A stretch of 6,240 bases of DNA from Nitrososphaera sp035547955. GTDB lineage: Archaea; Thermoproteota; Nitrososphaeria; Nitrososphaerales; Nitrososphaeraceae. The position numbers and the translations under genes were made by a program. Shown here in pieces: positions 1-5,041 of this stretch; the first letter of the stretch is position 1; every line of letters begins with the position of its first letter. The notes below the pieces were generated by a model. That model worked only from the letters and a program-made list of their open reading frames with translations. It was not told where the DNA came from and did not search any database. The stretch spans positions 1 to 6,240 of the forward strand of contig DASZTR010000163.1 of assembly GCA_035547955.1 (NCBI GenBank). Direction: 5' to 3'.

Positions 1-1117
1 TGTCGCCGGCCCTTTTGATGTCGTTGCTCACCCTGTCAAACACGGTGCCCCTGATGCCAGCCTTTTGCGCCGGCCCGCCGGATGTGACGTCAGTCACCAA
101 CACTCCCTTAGAGTTCTGTGGTAGGTTGAGCTTCTTTGTAAGGTCCAGCGTAAGGTTAGTGCCAGCTATGCCGAGCCATGGGTGGTCGTACTTGCCGTCC
201 TTTATGAGCGCAGGTACGATGCGCTGCACCTCGTCTGACGAGATTGCAAACCCGATACCTGAAAAGCTACCCGTGTTTGACTGTATCGCAGAATTGACGC
301 CTATGACTTCGCCCTGCATGTTAAGGAGCGGCCCGCCGGAGTTGCCGGGGTTTATCGCGGCGTCGGTCTGGATGACGTCGGGTATTGAGAAAGAGTTGTC
401 CTCGTTTGGCAAGAGCCGGCCAAGCTGGCTCACGATCCCGGTGGTCATCGTGTTGCTGAGCCCAAACGGGTTCCCTATTGCGACCACCTGCTCTCCCACC
501 TGCATGTCAGTCGAGTTGCCGACCTTCAGTGGTTCCAGCTTCTCGGTGAACGGGTCGGTTATCTTGATGACGGCAAGGTCGCTGTATGCGTCCTTCCCGA
601 GTACCTTGGCAGAGTAGGTGTTGCCGTCGGTAAACGTCACCTGGACGGTGTCAGTGCCGTCTATCACGTGGTTGTTGGTGACGATGAGCCCCTGCGCGTC
701 ATAGACAAAGCCGGAGCCAAGCCGGCGCGATTCGCCCTCCAAGGGATTGCCGTTTATTATGATGTTGTCGTTCACAGTCGAGACGGTGCTCGTTATCTGC
801 ACCACAGAGCTTTCCACCCGCTTGAACAGCGAGACGAGGTCGTTCTGGGCGGGAGTAATCGAAGTGGTAGCATTATTGTCAGGGTAAAATGTGCTGTTGG
901 TTGTGTCGACGACATGTGTGACGGTTGCCGGCCCGGGCTGTTGTTGTTGCTGCTGCTGTTGCTGCGCGACCGCGCTCAACGCCTCCGGCTTGTTCCAAAG
1001 TGGCGCGTACGTAAGCAGCACCGCGGTAAGGACGCCACCTATTATTATCCCGGCAAACAGCACGGCAAGCACGGTCGCAGTTCTATTATTACGAGTACCC
1101 CCTTCTGGAAAAGACAT
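1..1117 (-). CDS. HtrA/Deg-family trypsin-like serine protease with PDZ domain, membrane-anchored (partial, C-terminus off the left edge)
   Basis: This is a protein-quality-control endopeptidase that probably acts outside the membrane on misfolded or damaged proteins. The 372 visible residues begin with one hydrophobic segment (about 14-38, a signal anchor). A nine-glutamine run (52-60) and a Thr/Asn-rich linker follow. The trypsin-like domain spans about 94-305, with the triad visible as His150 (TNNHVIDG), Asp180 (YSDLAVI) and Ser260 (GNSGGP). A PDZ domain opens at about 313 (PWLGI) and is cut by the window edge. The ATG at 1115-1117 is chosen because the anchor follows at once; a few upstream codons are also open, and no Shine-Dalgarno is seen. 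It is transcribed divergently from the zinc mini-protein at 1233, with an operator-like palindrome at 1168-1180 between them. Family assignment is firm; substrate and the number of PDZ domains are not visible. Confidence 0.95.
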   Translation of the reverse strand, partial: MSFPEGGTRNNRTATVLAVLFAGIIIGGVLTAVLLTYAPLWNKPEALSAVAQQQQQQQQQPGPATVTHVVDTTNSTFYPDNNATTSITPAQNDLVSLFKRVESSVVQITSTVSTVNDNIIINGNPLEGESRRLGSGFVYDAQGLIVTNNHVIDGTDTVQVTFTDGNTYSAKVLGKDAYSDLAVIKITDPFTEKLEPLKVGNSTDMQVGEQVVAIGNPFGLSNTMTTGIVSQLGRLLPNEDNSFSIPDVIQTDAAINPGNSGGPLLNMQGEVIGVNSAIQSNTGSFSGIGFAISSDEVQRIVPALIKDGKYDHPWLGIAGTNLTLDLTKKLNLPQNSKGVLVTDVTSGGPAQKAGIRGTVFDRVSNDIKRAGD

Positions 1118-1232
1118 GTGTGTATGTACAGGCAATAATAGGTAGGAGGTAGCAAATAATGTCTTGCGTAACAATGTTAAGCAATGGATTACCTCCCCTC
1201 TGGCACGTACAAATGCAGAGTAGTAATTACAG
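1118..1232. promoter_or_regulatory. Divergent promoter region between htrA-like gene and zinc mini-protein gene
   Basis: No gene fits in this 115-bp gap. It must hold the promoters of both flanking genes. AT-rich TATA candidates are AAATAAT at about 1154-1160, readable for either strand, and on the minus strand TATTATT at about 1134-1140. A near-palindrome lies almost at the midpoint (1168-1180), 50 bp from the htrA start and 52 bp from the mini-protein start. Neither TATA assignment is certain because no transcription start can be seen. Confidence 0.55.
1168..1180. promoter_or_regulatory. Operator-like near-palindrome, copy 1 (GTAACAATGTTAA)
   Basis: It matches the 13-mer TTAACAATGTTAA at 12 of 13 positions. 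Its 11-bp core AACAATGTTAA recurs exactly at three other places in the window. It is centred between two divergent starts, so one bound protein could control both. Binding is inferred from recurrence and symmetry only. Confidence 0.5.
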
Positions 1233-1448
1233 ATGTCATGCAGAGGGAGATGCGAGGAGTACAGGGCGACCAAGACCAGCCGCCTTGGGAGGTACGCAAG
1301 CGGGCAAAAGCGATGCCAGATATGCGACTTGTTCATAATATGCGAGGGAAACGTCTGCCCGTGCTGCGGATACAGGCTGCGCACAAGACCGCGCGGCCAG
1401 AAATACAAGCAGAAGATCCGCGCGGTCGCAACAAACGTGGCGAGTTAA
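1233..1448 (+). CDS. Small thaumarchaeal zinc-ribbon-like protein (71 aa)
   Basis: This 71-residue basic protein has a four-cysteine zinc knuckle: Cys28-x2-Cys31, then Cys42-Pro-Cys44-Cys45-Gly-Tyr. A basic tail follows (RLRTRPRGQKYKQK, about 48-61). The N-terminus carries two more cysteines (Cys3, Cys7) in a CRGRC motif and an RYASGQKRC segment (20-28). This arrangement recalls an uncharacterised group of mini-proteins common in ammonia-oxidising archaea. I recognise the pattern but know no demonstrated function; the zinc and basic surfaces suggest nucleic-acid or protein binding. The ATG at 1233 includes the family-like MSCRGRC start, and no clear Shine-Dalgarno precedes it. Copy 1 of the palindrome ends 52 bp upstream, and the perfect copy begins on the base after the stop codon. 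The overlapping frame at 1184-1471 lacks the cysteine motif and is a shadow. Confidence 0.85.
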   Translation: MSCRGRCEEYRATKTSRLGRYASGQKRCQICDLFIICEGNVCPCCGYRLRTRPRGQKYKQKIRAVATNVAS

Positions 1449-1461
1449 TTAACATTGTTAA
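1449..1461. promoter_or_regulatory. Operator-like perfect palindrome, copy 2 (TTAACATTGTTAA)
   Basis: This is the only fully symmetric copy of the motif: TTAACA, a central T, then TGTTAA. It begins immediately after the TAA stop of the upstream mini-protein. It is flanked by two AT-rich boxes sharing TTAATTAAC (1445-1453 and 1468-1476) that could serve as TATA elements for the next gene. It ends 52 bp before the GTG at 1514, the same distance as copy 1 from the ATG at 1233. A regulatory role for the downstream gene is inferred. Confidence 0.5.
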
Positions 1462-1481
1462 CGGACATTAATTAACGCGGC

Positions 1482-1511
1482 ACGCACACACACACTTCAG
1501 GCGGTGTGCGT
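1482..1511. repeat. Inverted repeat with 8-bp arms around a CA-rich tract
   Basis: The arms ACGCACAC (1482-1489) and GTGTGCGT (1504-1511) are perfectly complementary across a 14-nt loop. The left arm runs into a short CA dinucleotide tract. It lies between the two zinc mini-protein genes. It could be the 3' hairpin of the first transcript or a structured leader of the second. No T-run follows it, so a terminator call is weak. Confidence 0.4.
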
Positions 1512-1579
1512 ATGTGCAAGCATACAACAACAATAGTGCGGTGCATAATGGCGAAGGGGAGGATGGTAATAACAATAAA

Positions 1580-1858
1580 ATGAAAATTACTGCGGAGAAA
1601 AAATCAGCGACCTTTGCCAACCCGGCTCCGTGCGGGAAAAAACTCTACGCGCGGGCGAGCTTACTCATCTGTAACTCATGCCTCTGGTGCGCCTCGGCGC
1701 TTGACACGGTAGCCCACGCCTTAGAAAGTTGCCCAGGATGCGGTGCAGTGGTCGCAACGTCGGTCGAGTCGATCCCCATCTCGCCAAACGAAGCATACAG
1801 GATAAAAAGGGCAGGCAATAGCGGCATCGAGCTAGATTTTACTACTTTGGCTGCGTGA
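1580..1858 (+). CDS. Small thaumarchaeal Cys-rich zinc-binding protein (92 aa; GTG 1514 alternative start)
   Basis: From the ATG at 1580 the product has 92 residues. It has an N-terminal CGKKLYARA segment (18-26), then Cys31-x2-Cys34-x2-Cys37 (CNSCLWC) and Cys51-x2-Cys54 (CPGCGA), which would bind zinc. The C-terminal half reads SIPISPNEAYRI and ends in GIELDF, a pattern I associate with uncharacterised thaumarchaeal mini-proteins. No enzymatic residues are evident. The start is uncertain: ATG 1580 sits in AT-rich sequence and is the only in-frame ATG before the domain. GTG 1514 would add 22 Asn/Gly-rich residues, and its 52-bp distance from copy 2 of the palindrome mirrors the first mini-protein. 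The gene is tandem with that gene and convergent with the winged-helix gene, overlapping it by 17 bp at the stop codons. Confidence 0.8.
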   Translation: MKITAEKKSATFANPAPCGKKLYARASLLICNSCLWCASALDTVAHALESCPGCGAVVATSVESIPISPNEAYRIKRAGNSGIELDFTTLAA

Positions 1859-2291
1859 TGGCCGGAAGAGAAGAAGACGTAGTTGTTATTGTTGTCGTCG
1901 CTTTGCTCCGAGGGAACATTTTTTCGTATGGTTCCAATATCGTCCTGCAAAATTCCATGCCCCACGCCGTCGTCGAAAAGAACGTGATTGTCCTTTTTCC
2001 AGAGGCCTTTTCGGACCTGCGTACGAGGCCCTTGAACACGAGGTCGTCAAGTATGGGCTTGTGCTTTTTCAGGTTCAGCCCGCAAAAGCTGACGAGTGCG
2101 GTCTGGTTCAGTTCGCCATATTCTACCAACTTTAGCAGGATGTCCTTGACTATGTAGATCCTGTCTCGGTAGGACACTACCTGCGGGTGGACTACCGCCA
2201 CCGAAGACGATGATAATGATGATGATGTTGACGCCACCAACAGCCGCGACACGCCGATTGTAATATTCGCAGGCGGATATCTAAAGGTCAA
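1842..2291 (-). CDS. Winged helix-turn-helix transcriptional regulator (thaumarchaeal type)
   Basis: A DNA-binding domain spans about residues 40-127 of 149. Helix 1 is about 41-57 (YRDRIYIVKDILLKL) and helix 2 about 62-70 (NQTALVSFC). The likely recognition helix is about 73-88, a basic wing is about 90-105 (RRSEKASGKRTITFF), and a closing helix is about 108-125 containing EFCRTILEPYEKMFP. The layout matches small archaeal wHTH proteins abundant in Nitrososphaera-type genomes. Ser/Thr-rich low-complexity tails flank it (about 21-30 and 131-141). No ATG precedes the domain: TTG 2291 is the longest start, limited by a stop at 2301-2303. GTG 2252 or GTG 2177 (opening directly on the domain) are alternatives. 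A strong TATA box at 2333-2345 and two tandem palindromes lie upstream, suggesting autoregulation. No effector domain is seen. Confidence 0.87.
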   Translation of the reverse strand: MTFRYPPANITIGVSRLLVASTSSSLSSSSVAVVHPQVVSYRDRIYIVKDILLKLVEYGELNQTALVSFCGLNLKKHKPILDDLVFKGLVRRSEKASGKRTITFFSTTAWGMEFCRTILEPYEKMFPRSKATTTITTTSSSLPAITQPK

Positions 2292-2304
2292 GGAACAATG
2301 TTAA
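2292..2304. promoter_or_regulatory. Operator-like near-palindrome, copy 3 (GGAACAATGTTAA)
   Basis: It has the exact 11-bp core AACAATGTTAA, with two mismatches in the outer arm. It adjoins the TTG start of the winged-helix gene, downstream of the expected transcription start. Together with copy 4 it forms a tandem pair with centres 21 bp apart. Confidence 0.5.
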
Positions 2305-2312
2305 GGCGAGAG

Positions 2313-2325
2313 TGAACAATGTTAA
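2313..2325. promoter_or_regulatory. Operator-like near-palindrome, copy 4 (TGAACAATGTTAA)
   Basis: The exact 11-bp core is again present, with one arm mismatch. It lies about 20 bp downstream (minus strand) of the TATA centre, over the predicted transcription start. A bound protein here would be expected to block the initiation complex, which is the usual layout of archaeal repression. The repressor role is inferred. Confidence 0.55.
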
Positions 2326-2332
2326 GCCAGCC

Positions 2333-2345
2333 TTTAATATAAAAA
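2333..2345 (-). promoter_or_regulatory. TATA box of the winged-helix gene
   Basis: Read on the minus strand it is TTTTTATATTAAA, a very good archaeal TATA element. Spacing of about 25 bp puts transcription start near 2314, giving a leader of roughly 20 nt to the TTG at 2291. The box is nearly symmetric (TTTAATATAAAAA on plus), so it could also fire towards the hairpins at 2365-2424. Confidence 0.65.
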
Positions 2346-2347
2346 CT

Positions 2348-2363
2348 GCATAGCAAGCATAGC
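2348..2363. repeat. Short direct repeat GCATAGC-AA-GCATAGC
   Basis: Two identical 7-mers are separated by AA (period 9 bp), immediately upstream of the winged-helix TATA box. This is where archaeal BRE or activator contacts lie. It may be a second regulator site or chance. Confidence 0.35.
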
Positions 2364-2364
2364 T

Positions 2365-2424
2365 AACCCCAAGAACAGAGCGGGGTTCTGCCCACGCGGC
2401 GCCTCTTCCCTTTCCGCGGGGCAG
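2365..2424. other. Two tandem GC-rich hairpins (truD 3' flank; possible terminator or small RNA)
   Basis: Hairpin A pairs AACCCC (2365-2370) with GGGGTT (2382-2387). Hairpin B follows with no gap: CTGCCC (2388-2393) pairs with GGGCAG (2419-2424), and CGCGG (2395-2399) with CCGCG (2414-2418). That is 11 bp with one bulged A and a 14-nt pyrimidine-rich loop. Hairpin B begins 7 nt after the truD stop codon, so a 3' end structure for truD mRNA is one reading. The other is a plus-strand small RNA driven by the symmetric TATA box 20-25 bp upstream, ending near the TTTT at about 2444-2447. No tRNA or C/D-box signature is present. Confidence 0.4.
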
Positions 2425-2431
2425 GGCCCTG

Positions 2432-3760
2432 TCAAAATCCTGCTTTTATGGGGTCTTCTGGCTTGCACAGCTCACGCAAAAGCGTAGTCGCGTAAGAGCC
2501 CTTTGGGAGCCTAAACGAAACGGTCAGAGAAGCAGGGTTTTTCTTCCACGCAAAGTCCTGGCACCACAGGGGCGCTTGGCGAAAACCACCCTGCTGGCTC
2601 AGCTCCTGCATCTCCTTTAGGTAAAAGTCCTTTGCCGTCACTCCCTCCTGTACGAGCAGCTCTTTTGTCACCTCTTCAAAGCGGCCACTGCCAGGCTGGA
2701 ATGCGTAGCCGGCCATCCTCACGGCAGGGACGAAAGATTGTTGCGCGCCGGATGTAGAATAAGAAGAGTCGTCGTACCTCTTTACCTGGCCAAAGCTAAA
2801 TGGCCCCTCCATTTCAAAGCACAAATCACCGCGCTTTGGCAGCGTAATGTCTTCTTCGCCCTGCGCGATTGCCTTGCTGACGCACCTGTTAAAGATATAC
2901 GCCTGGTATGCCTGCACGTAGAGTCTGCGTATCTGAATCGGGATTGCCCGCAAGGCAGCTATTGGCCCTTTGCCTTCCACGAGCGCGGACAGGAGATTCC
3001 TTTCAATGTCCATGCCCCGGGGCATCTCCTTGAGAACCTGTCGATAGTTTGAAGGGTCGAGGCACCTGCGCCTTATCTCGCGGCTATAGTCGGTGTCGTA
3101 TTTTGTAGTGTATGTCAGCAACAGTTCCGCCGCCTTTGCGAAATCCCTCTTTATTATCGCCCTTCCGACAAGGTGCGTGACCAGTCGCTCGCTCCCGAAC
3201 CGCTGCAGGCCGTAAAAGTTGGCTATTTTTCGCACCTGTTCCTCAAAGCCAGAGATGTCGTCGCGCAGAGGCTCTTGGATGGCTATTGAAAACTCGTTCC
3301 CTGCAAGGAGCTCCCTGCCAAGCGGACTCTTTGTAAAACCTTTGAGCGTCAGCCTCGCGTGCTTTGTGCGCAGCTCTTTGGGGGGCAGATGCGTGCCATC
3401 GTGCCATGCCCTCTCTGCGCCGGCGTACTGGCTTGTTACGGCCTTTGCGTCCTTTATCCCCATTACGCGCAGGCGCATGTGGTGTTCCCGCTCGATCTCA
3501 AACAGGGCGTGGTTAGAGTCGACTCCCTCCTTTTCCAAGAGGTAGAGAGGGTAGCGGTGCGCGCCCCCAAAATCTCTTGAAACGCCAAGCGACTTTTCGT
3601 CGACAAGCTCGGACACCCGGAAGGAGGCGCTGTGCTGTTTTATTGACCCGCCGATACCGGCAAAGCTGGTGCAACAATAGCACTCCATCCCGGCCATCAG
3701 GTCTATCTCGGGGACGGATGGCAGATGAGACGCGGATGATGACGTTGGCGTCGGCGACAT
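2432..3760 (-). CDS. truD: tRNA pseudouridine synthase TruD
   Basis: TruD isomerises uridine to pseudouridine in the tRNA anticodon region (U13 in bacteria). From the ATG at 3758-3760 the protein has 442 residues, near archaeal TruD length. Motifs in order are GGSIKQHSASFRVSE (about 37-51), GIKDAKAVTSQY with the expected catalytic Asp104, NFYGLQRFG, YVQAYQAYIFNR in the TruD-specific region, and near the C-terminus LPKGSYATTLLREL. The frame is open upstream to 3856, but that would run into the divergent EVE coding sequence and add residues unlike the family; ATG 3760 or the Met codons about 20 residues later are better starts. A TATA-like element at about 3797-3806 lies 37 bp upstream and appears shared with the EVE gene. 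A GC-rich hairpin follows the stop. Assignment is firm; the start is moderate. Confidence 0.96.
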   Translation of the reverse strand: MSPTPTSSSASHLPSVPEIDLMAGMECYCCTSFAGIGGSIKQHSASFRVSELVDEKSLGVSRDFGGAHRYPLYLLEKEGVDSNHALFEIEREHHMRLRVMGIKDAKAVTSQYAGAERAWHDGTHLPPKELRTKHARLTLKGFTKSPLGRELLAGNEFSIAIQEPLRDDISGFEEQVRKIANFYGLQRFGSERLVTHLVGRAIIKRDFAKAAELLLTYTTKYDTDYSREIRRRCLDPSNYRQVLKEMPRGMDIERNLLSALVEGKGPIAALRAIPIQIRRLYVQAYQAYIFNRCVSKAIAQGEEDITLPKRGDLCFEMEGPFSFGQVKRYDDSSYSTSGAQQSFVPAVRMAGYAFQPGSGRFEEVTKELLVQEGVTAKDFYLKEMQELSQQGGFRQAPLWCQDFAWKKNPASLTVSFRLPKGSYATTLLRELCKPEDPIKAGF

Positions 3761-3796
3761 AAACAGGCAGACAGCTTCAGCTTTCAATCCTTTGTA

Positions 3797-3806
3797 ACTT
3801 ATATTG
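3797..3806. promoter_or_regulatory. Shared TATA-like element between truD and the EVE-domain gene
   Basis: ACTTATATTG on the plus strand reads CAATATAAGT on the minus strand, so one AT core could serve both directions. From its centre, about 25-27 bp gives a plus start near 3827 (about 18 nt before ATG 3845) and a minus start near 3776 (about 16 nt before the truD ATG). No other AT-rich box is evident in the 84-bp gap. Confidence 0.5.
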
Positions 3807-3844
3807 TGCGGCAGCAGAGACATATGCATAGTTGCTATAGCGAC

Positions 3845-4264
3845 ATGGCAGGACAATCATCATCAGTATCGTATTGGCTATTCAAACAAGAGCCTTCGGC
3901 GTACAACTATTCGCAGCTGGAAAAGGACGGTAAAACAGTGTGGGACGGAGTGGCCAACAACCTTGCGCTCAAGCATTTGAGGAGCGTGAAAAAGGGCGAC
4001 AGGGCGCTATTCTACCACACGGGAGACGAAAGGCAGGCGGTGGGCATAATGGAGATTGTATCAGACCCTTATCCAGACCTAAAGGACAAATCGCTAATCG
4101 TAGTCGACGTCAGGGCGGCAGGCAGGCTGAAAAAGCCGGTGACATTGGAGCAGATAAAGGGCGATCCTGCGTTTGCACAGTGGGAGCTAGTTAGAATATC
4201 TCGCCTGTCTGTCATGCCCGTCCCTGAAAAGCTGTGGGATAAGATCATAAAAATGTCAGGTTAA
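3845..4264 (+). CDS. EVE-domain protein (THYN1-like, PUA/YTH-related fold)
   Basis: This 139-residue protein is essentially one EVE domain. The diagnostic opening YWLFKQEPSAYNYSQL (10-25) is followed by VWDGVANNLALKHLRSVKKGD (32-52), ALFYHTG (54-60), VGIMEIVSDPYPD (66-78) and a conserved C-terminal FAQWELVRIS segment (110-119). EVE domains resemble PUA and YTH folds and are proposed to bind modified bases in DNA or RNA; no catalytic function is expected. ATG 3845 is preferred because the motif begins nine residues later and the TATA spacing predicts an 18-nt leader. ATG 3824 and GTG 3806 are in frame upstream, the latter inside the TATA element. It is divergent from truD with a common promoter element, so an RNA-related role is plausible but unproven. 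Confidence 0.93.
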   Translation: MAGQSSSVSYWLFKQEPSAYNYSQLEKDGKTVWDGVANNLALKHLRSVKKGDRALFYHTGDERQAVGIMEIVSDPYPDLKDKSLIVVDVRAAGRLKKPVTLEQIKGDPAFAQWELVRISRLSVMPVPEKLWDKIIKMSG

Positions 4265-4278
4265 AATGCCCGAAACTC

Positions 4279-4286
4279 TATAAATA
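4279..4286 (+). promoter_or_regulatory. TATA box of the membrane-anchored protein gene
   Basis: TATAAATA lies 35 bp upstream of the GTG at 4322. The expected start near 4309 gives a short purine-rich leader. AGGGAG (4311-4316) sits 5 nt before the start codon and is the only reasonable Shine-Dalgarno-like site in this window. Confidence 0.6.
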
Positions 4287-4321
4287 AGGCAGGAAGCAGA
4301 GAGGAGGAGAAGGGAGCTGGC

Positions 4322-5041
4322 GTGACCCCAAAGCAGCAGGTAGCAGTGATGGTTGGCTTATTCTCCGCGCTCGGGATCGGCGTGAGTGTCGGCATCATCG
4401 CGTTTGGCGGAGGGTTTGCGGGCGGCAATGCATCGTCGATATTTTCGCCGCCCACGGCAGCCGACATTTACGTGGTTGGCGCGCAGGTAAAGGACGGCAT
4501 GTCTATGGGCTACACCGTTGACAAGGCTCAGGGACAGGACACGTCGCTTGCCAATGCAGACGTTTCAATCACATTCCACAAGGCGGGCGACAATAACAGC
4601 GGCTGGCGCGCCACGTTCGACATCGTAAACGGCACGCAGGGAGCGCCGCGACAGCAGTTTGACATCATGTACTCAAAAGAACTTACAAAGGAAGGAGGAG
4701 TCAGCGCTTCCGTAAGGCCGTACCTGGATCCCATCGAGGCGTCAATACTTGCGATAAGGGACATGGACTATGGAGGGAGGGACAAGTACCTGGTAGTAGG
4801 TGCGCCGTGGAGCACCATAGTCACGGGCAGCACAACACCAATCACGGTCAGAGTCATAGACGAGGAAAAAGTCACCACGCCGGCTGGCACGTTTGACGCG
4901 ATGGTGCTCGGTTACAAGCTTAACAATAACACGAGCAAGATATACGTAGTAAAGGATCTCCCCATGCCTGTCAAGGCAGAGACGTATGACGTCAACGACC
5001 AGCCGTACTACAAGTACGAGCTTGTTAGCGTGACGCGTTAA
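4322..5041 (+). CDS. Conserved-type membrane-anchored extracellular protein of unknown function
   Basis: The 239-residue product has one hydrophobic N-terminal segment (about 8-30, rich in Gly/Ala/Ile) after a short MTPKQQ start. It is therefore probably a signal-anchored protein with its bulk outside the cell. The rest is predicted mostly beta-strand, with no cysteine and several Asn/Thr-rich loops including NNNTS near the C-terminus. The C-terminal part contains VTTPAGTFDAMVLGYK followed by KIYVVKDLPMPVKAETYD. This resembles the pattern in DUF3108-like beta-sandwich proteins, where a PAGTF turn precedes a strand and a 'P-V-K' strand ends the fold; that link is from memory and tentative. GTG 4322 is chosen because it precedes the anchor and follows a TATA box and a GA-rich site; ATG 4349 would truncate the anchor. 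Its stop overlaps the convergent gene by 17 bp. Confidence 0.8.
   Translation: MTPKQQVAVMVGLFSALGIGVSVGIIAFGGGFAGGNASSIFSPPTAADIYVVGAQVKDGMSMGYTVDKAQGQDTSLANADVSITFHKAGDNNSGWRATFDIVNGTQGAPRQQFDIMYSKELTKEGGVSASVRPYLDPIEASILAIRDMDYGGRDKYLVVGAPWSTIVTGSTTPITVRVIDEEKVTTPAGTFDAMVLGYKLNNNTSKIYVVKDLPMPVKAETYDVNDQPYYKYELVSVTR

Noticed and set aside
15..617. Long plus-strand open frame of about 200 codons
   Set aside because: It is antisense to the HtrA-like protease, whose frame carries the full catalytic triad and continues past the window edge. The plus-strand product has no recognisable domain.
668..1145. Plus-strand frames with a leucine run or a cysteine run
   Set aside because: These runs are the reverse-strand reading of the glutamine codons in the HtrA linker; the frames are shadows.
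1184..1471. 95-codon plus-strand frame overlapping the first zinc mini-protein
   Set aside because: The frame shifted by one base (1233-1448) contains the CxxC...CPCCG motif; this one has no motif and only exists through overlap.
1485..1494. CA dinucleotide run as a distinct repeat
   Set aside because: Only about five units long; it is better described as part of the inverted repeat at 1482-1511.
1645..1965. 106-codon minus-strand frame with an ATG start
   Set aside because: It overlaps both the second zinc mini-protein and the winged-helix gene, and its product has no domain, while both overlapped frames do.
2207..2232. Imperfect GAT trinucleotide tract as a microsatellite or repeat element
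   Set aside because: It falls in the frame that encodes the Ser-rich N-terminus of the winged-helix protein and is a short low-complexity stretch, not a separate element.
2365..2447. Possible tRNA gene in the hairpin region
   Set aside because: No T-arm consensus, no cloverleaf and no anticodon stem can be built; only two simple hairpins form.
3761..3856. Upstream extension of truD to a start at 3856
   Set aside because: It would cross the shared TATA element and enter the EVE coding sequence, and the added residues do not resemble the TruD N-terminus.
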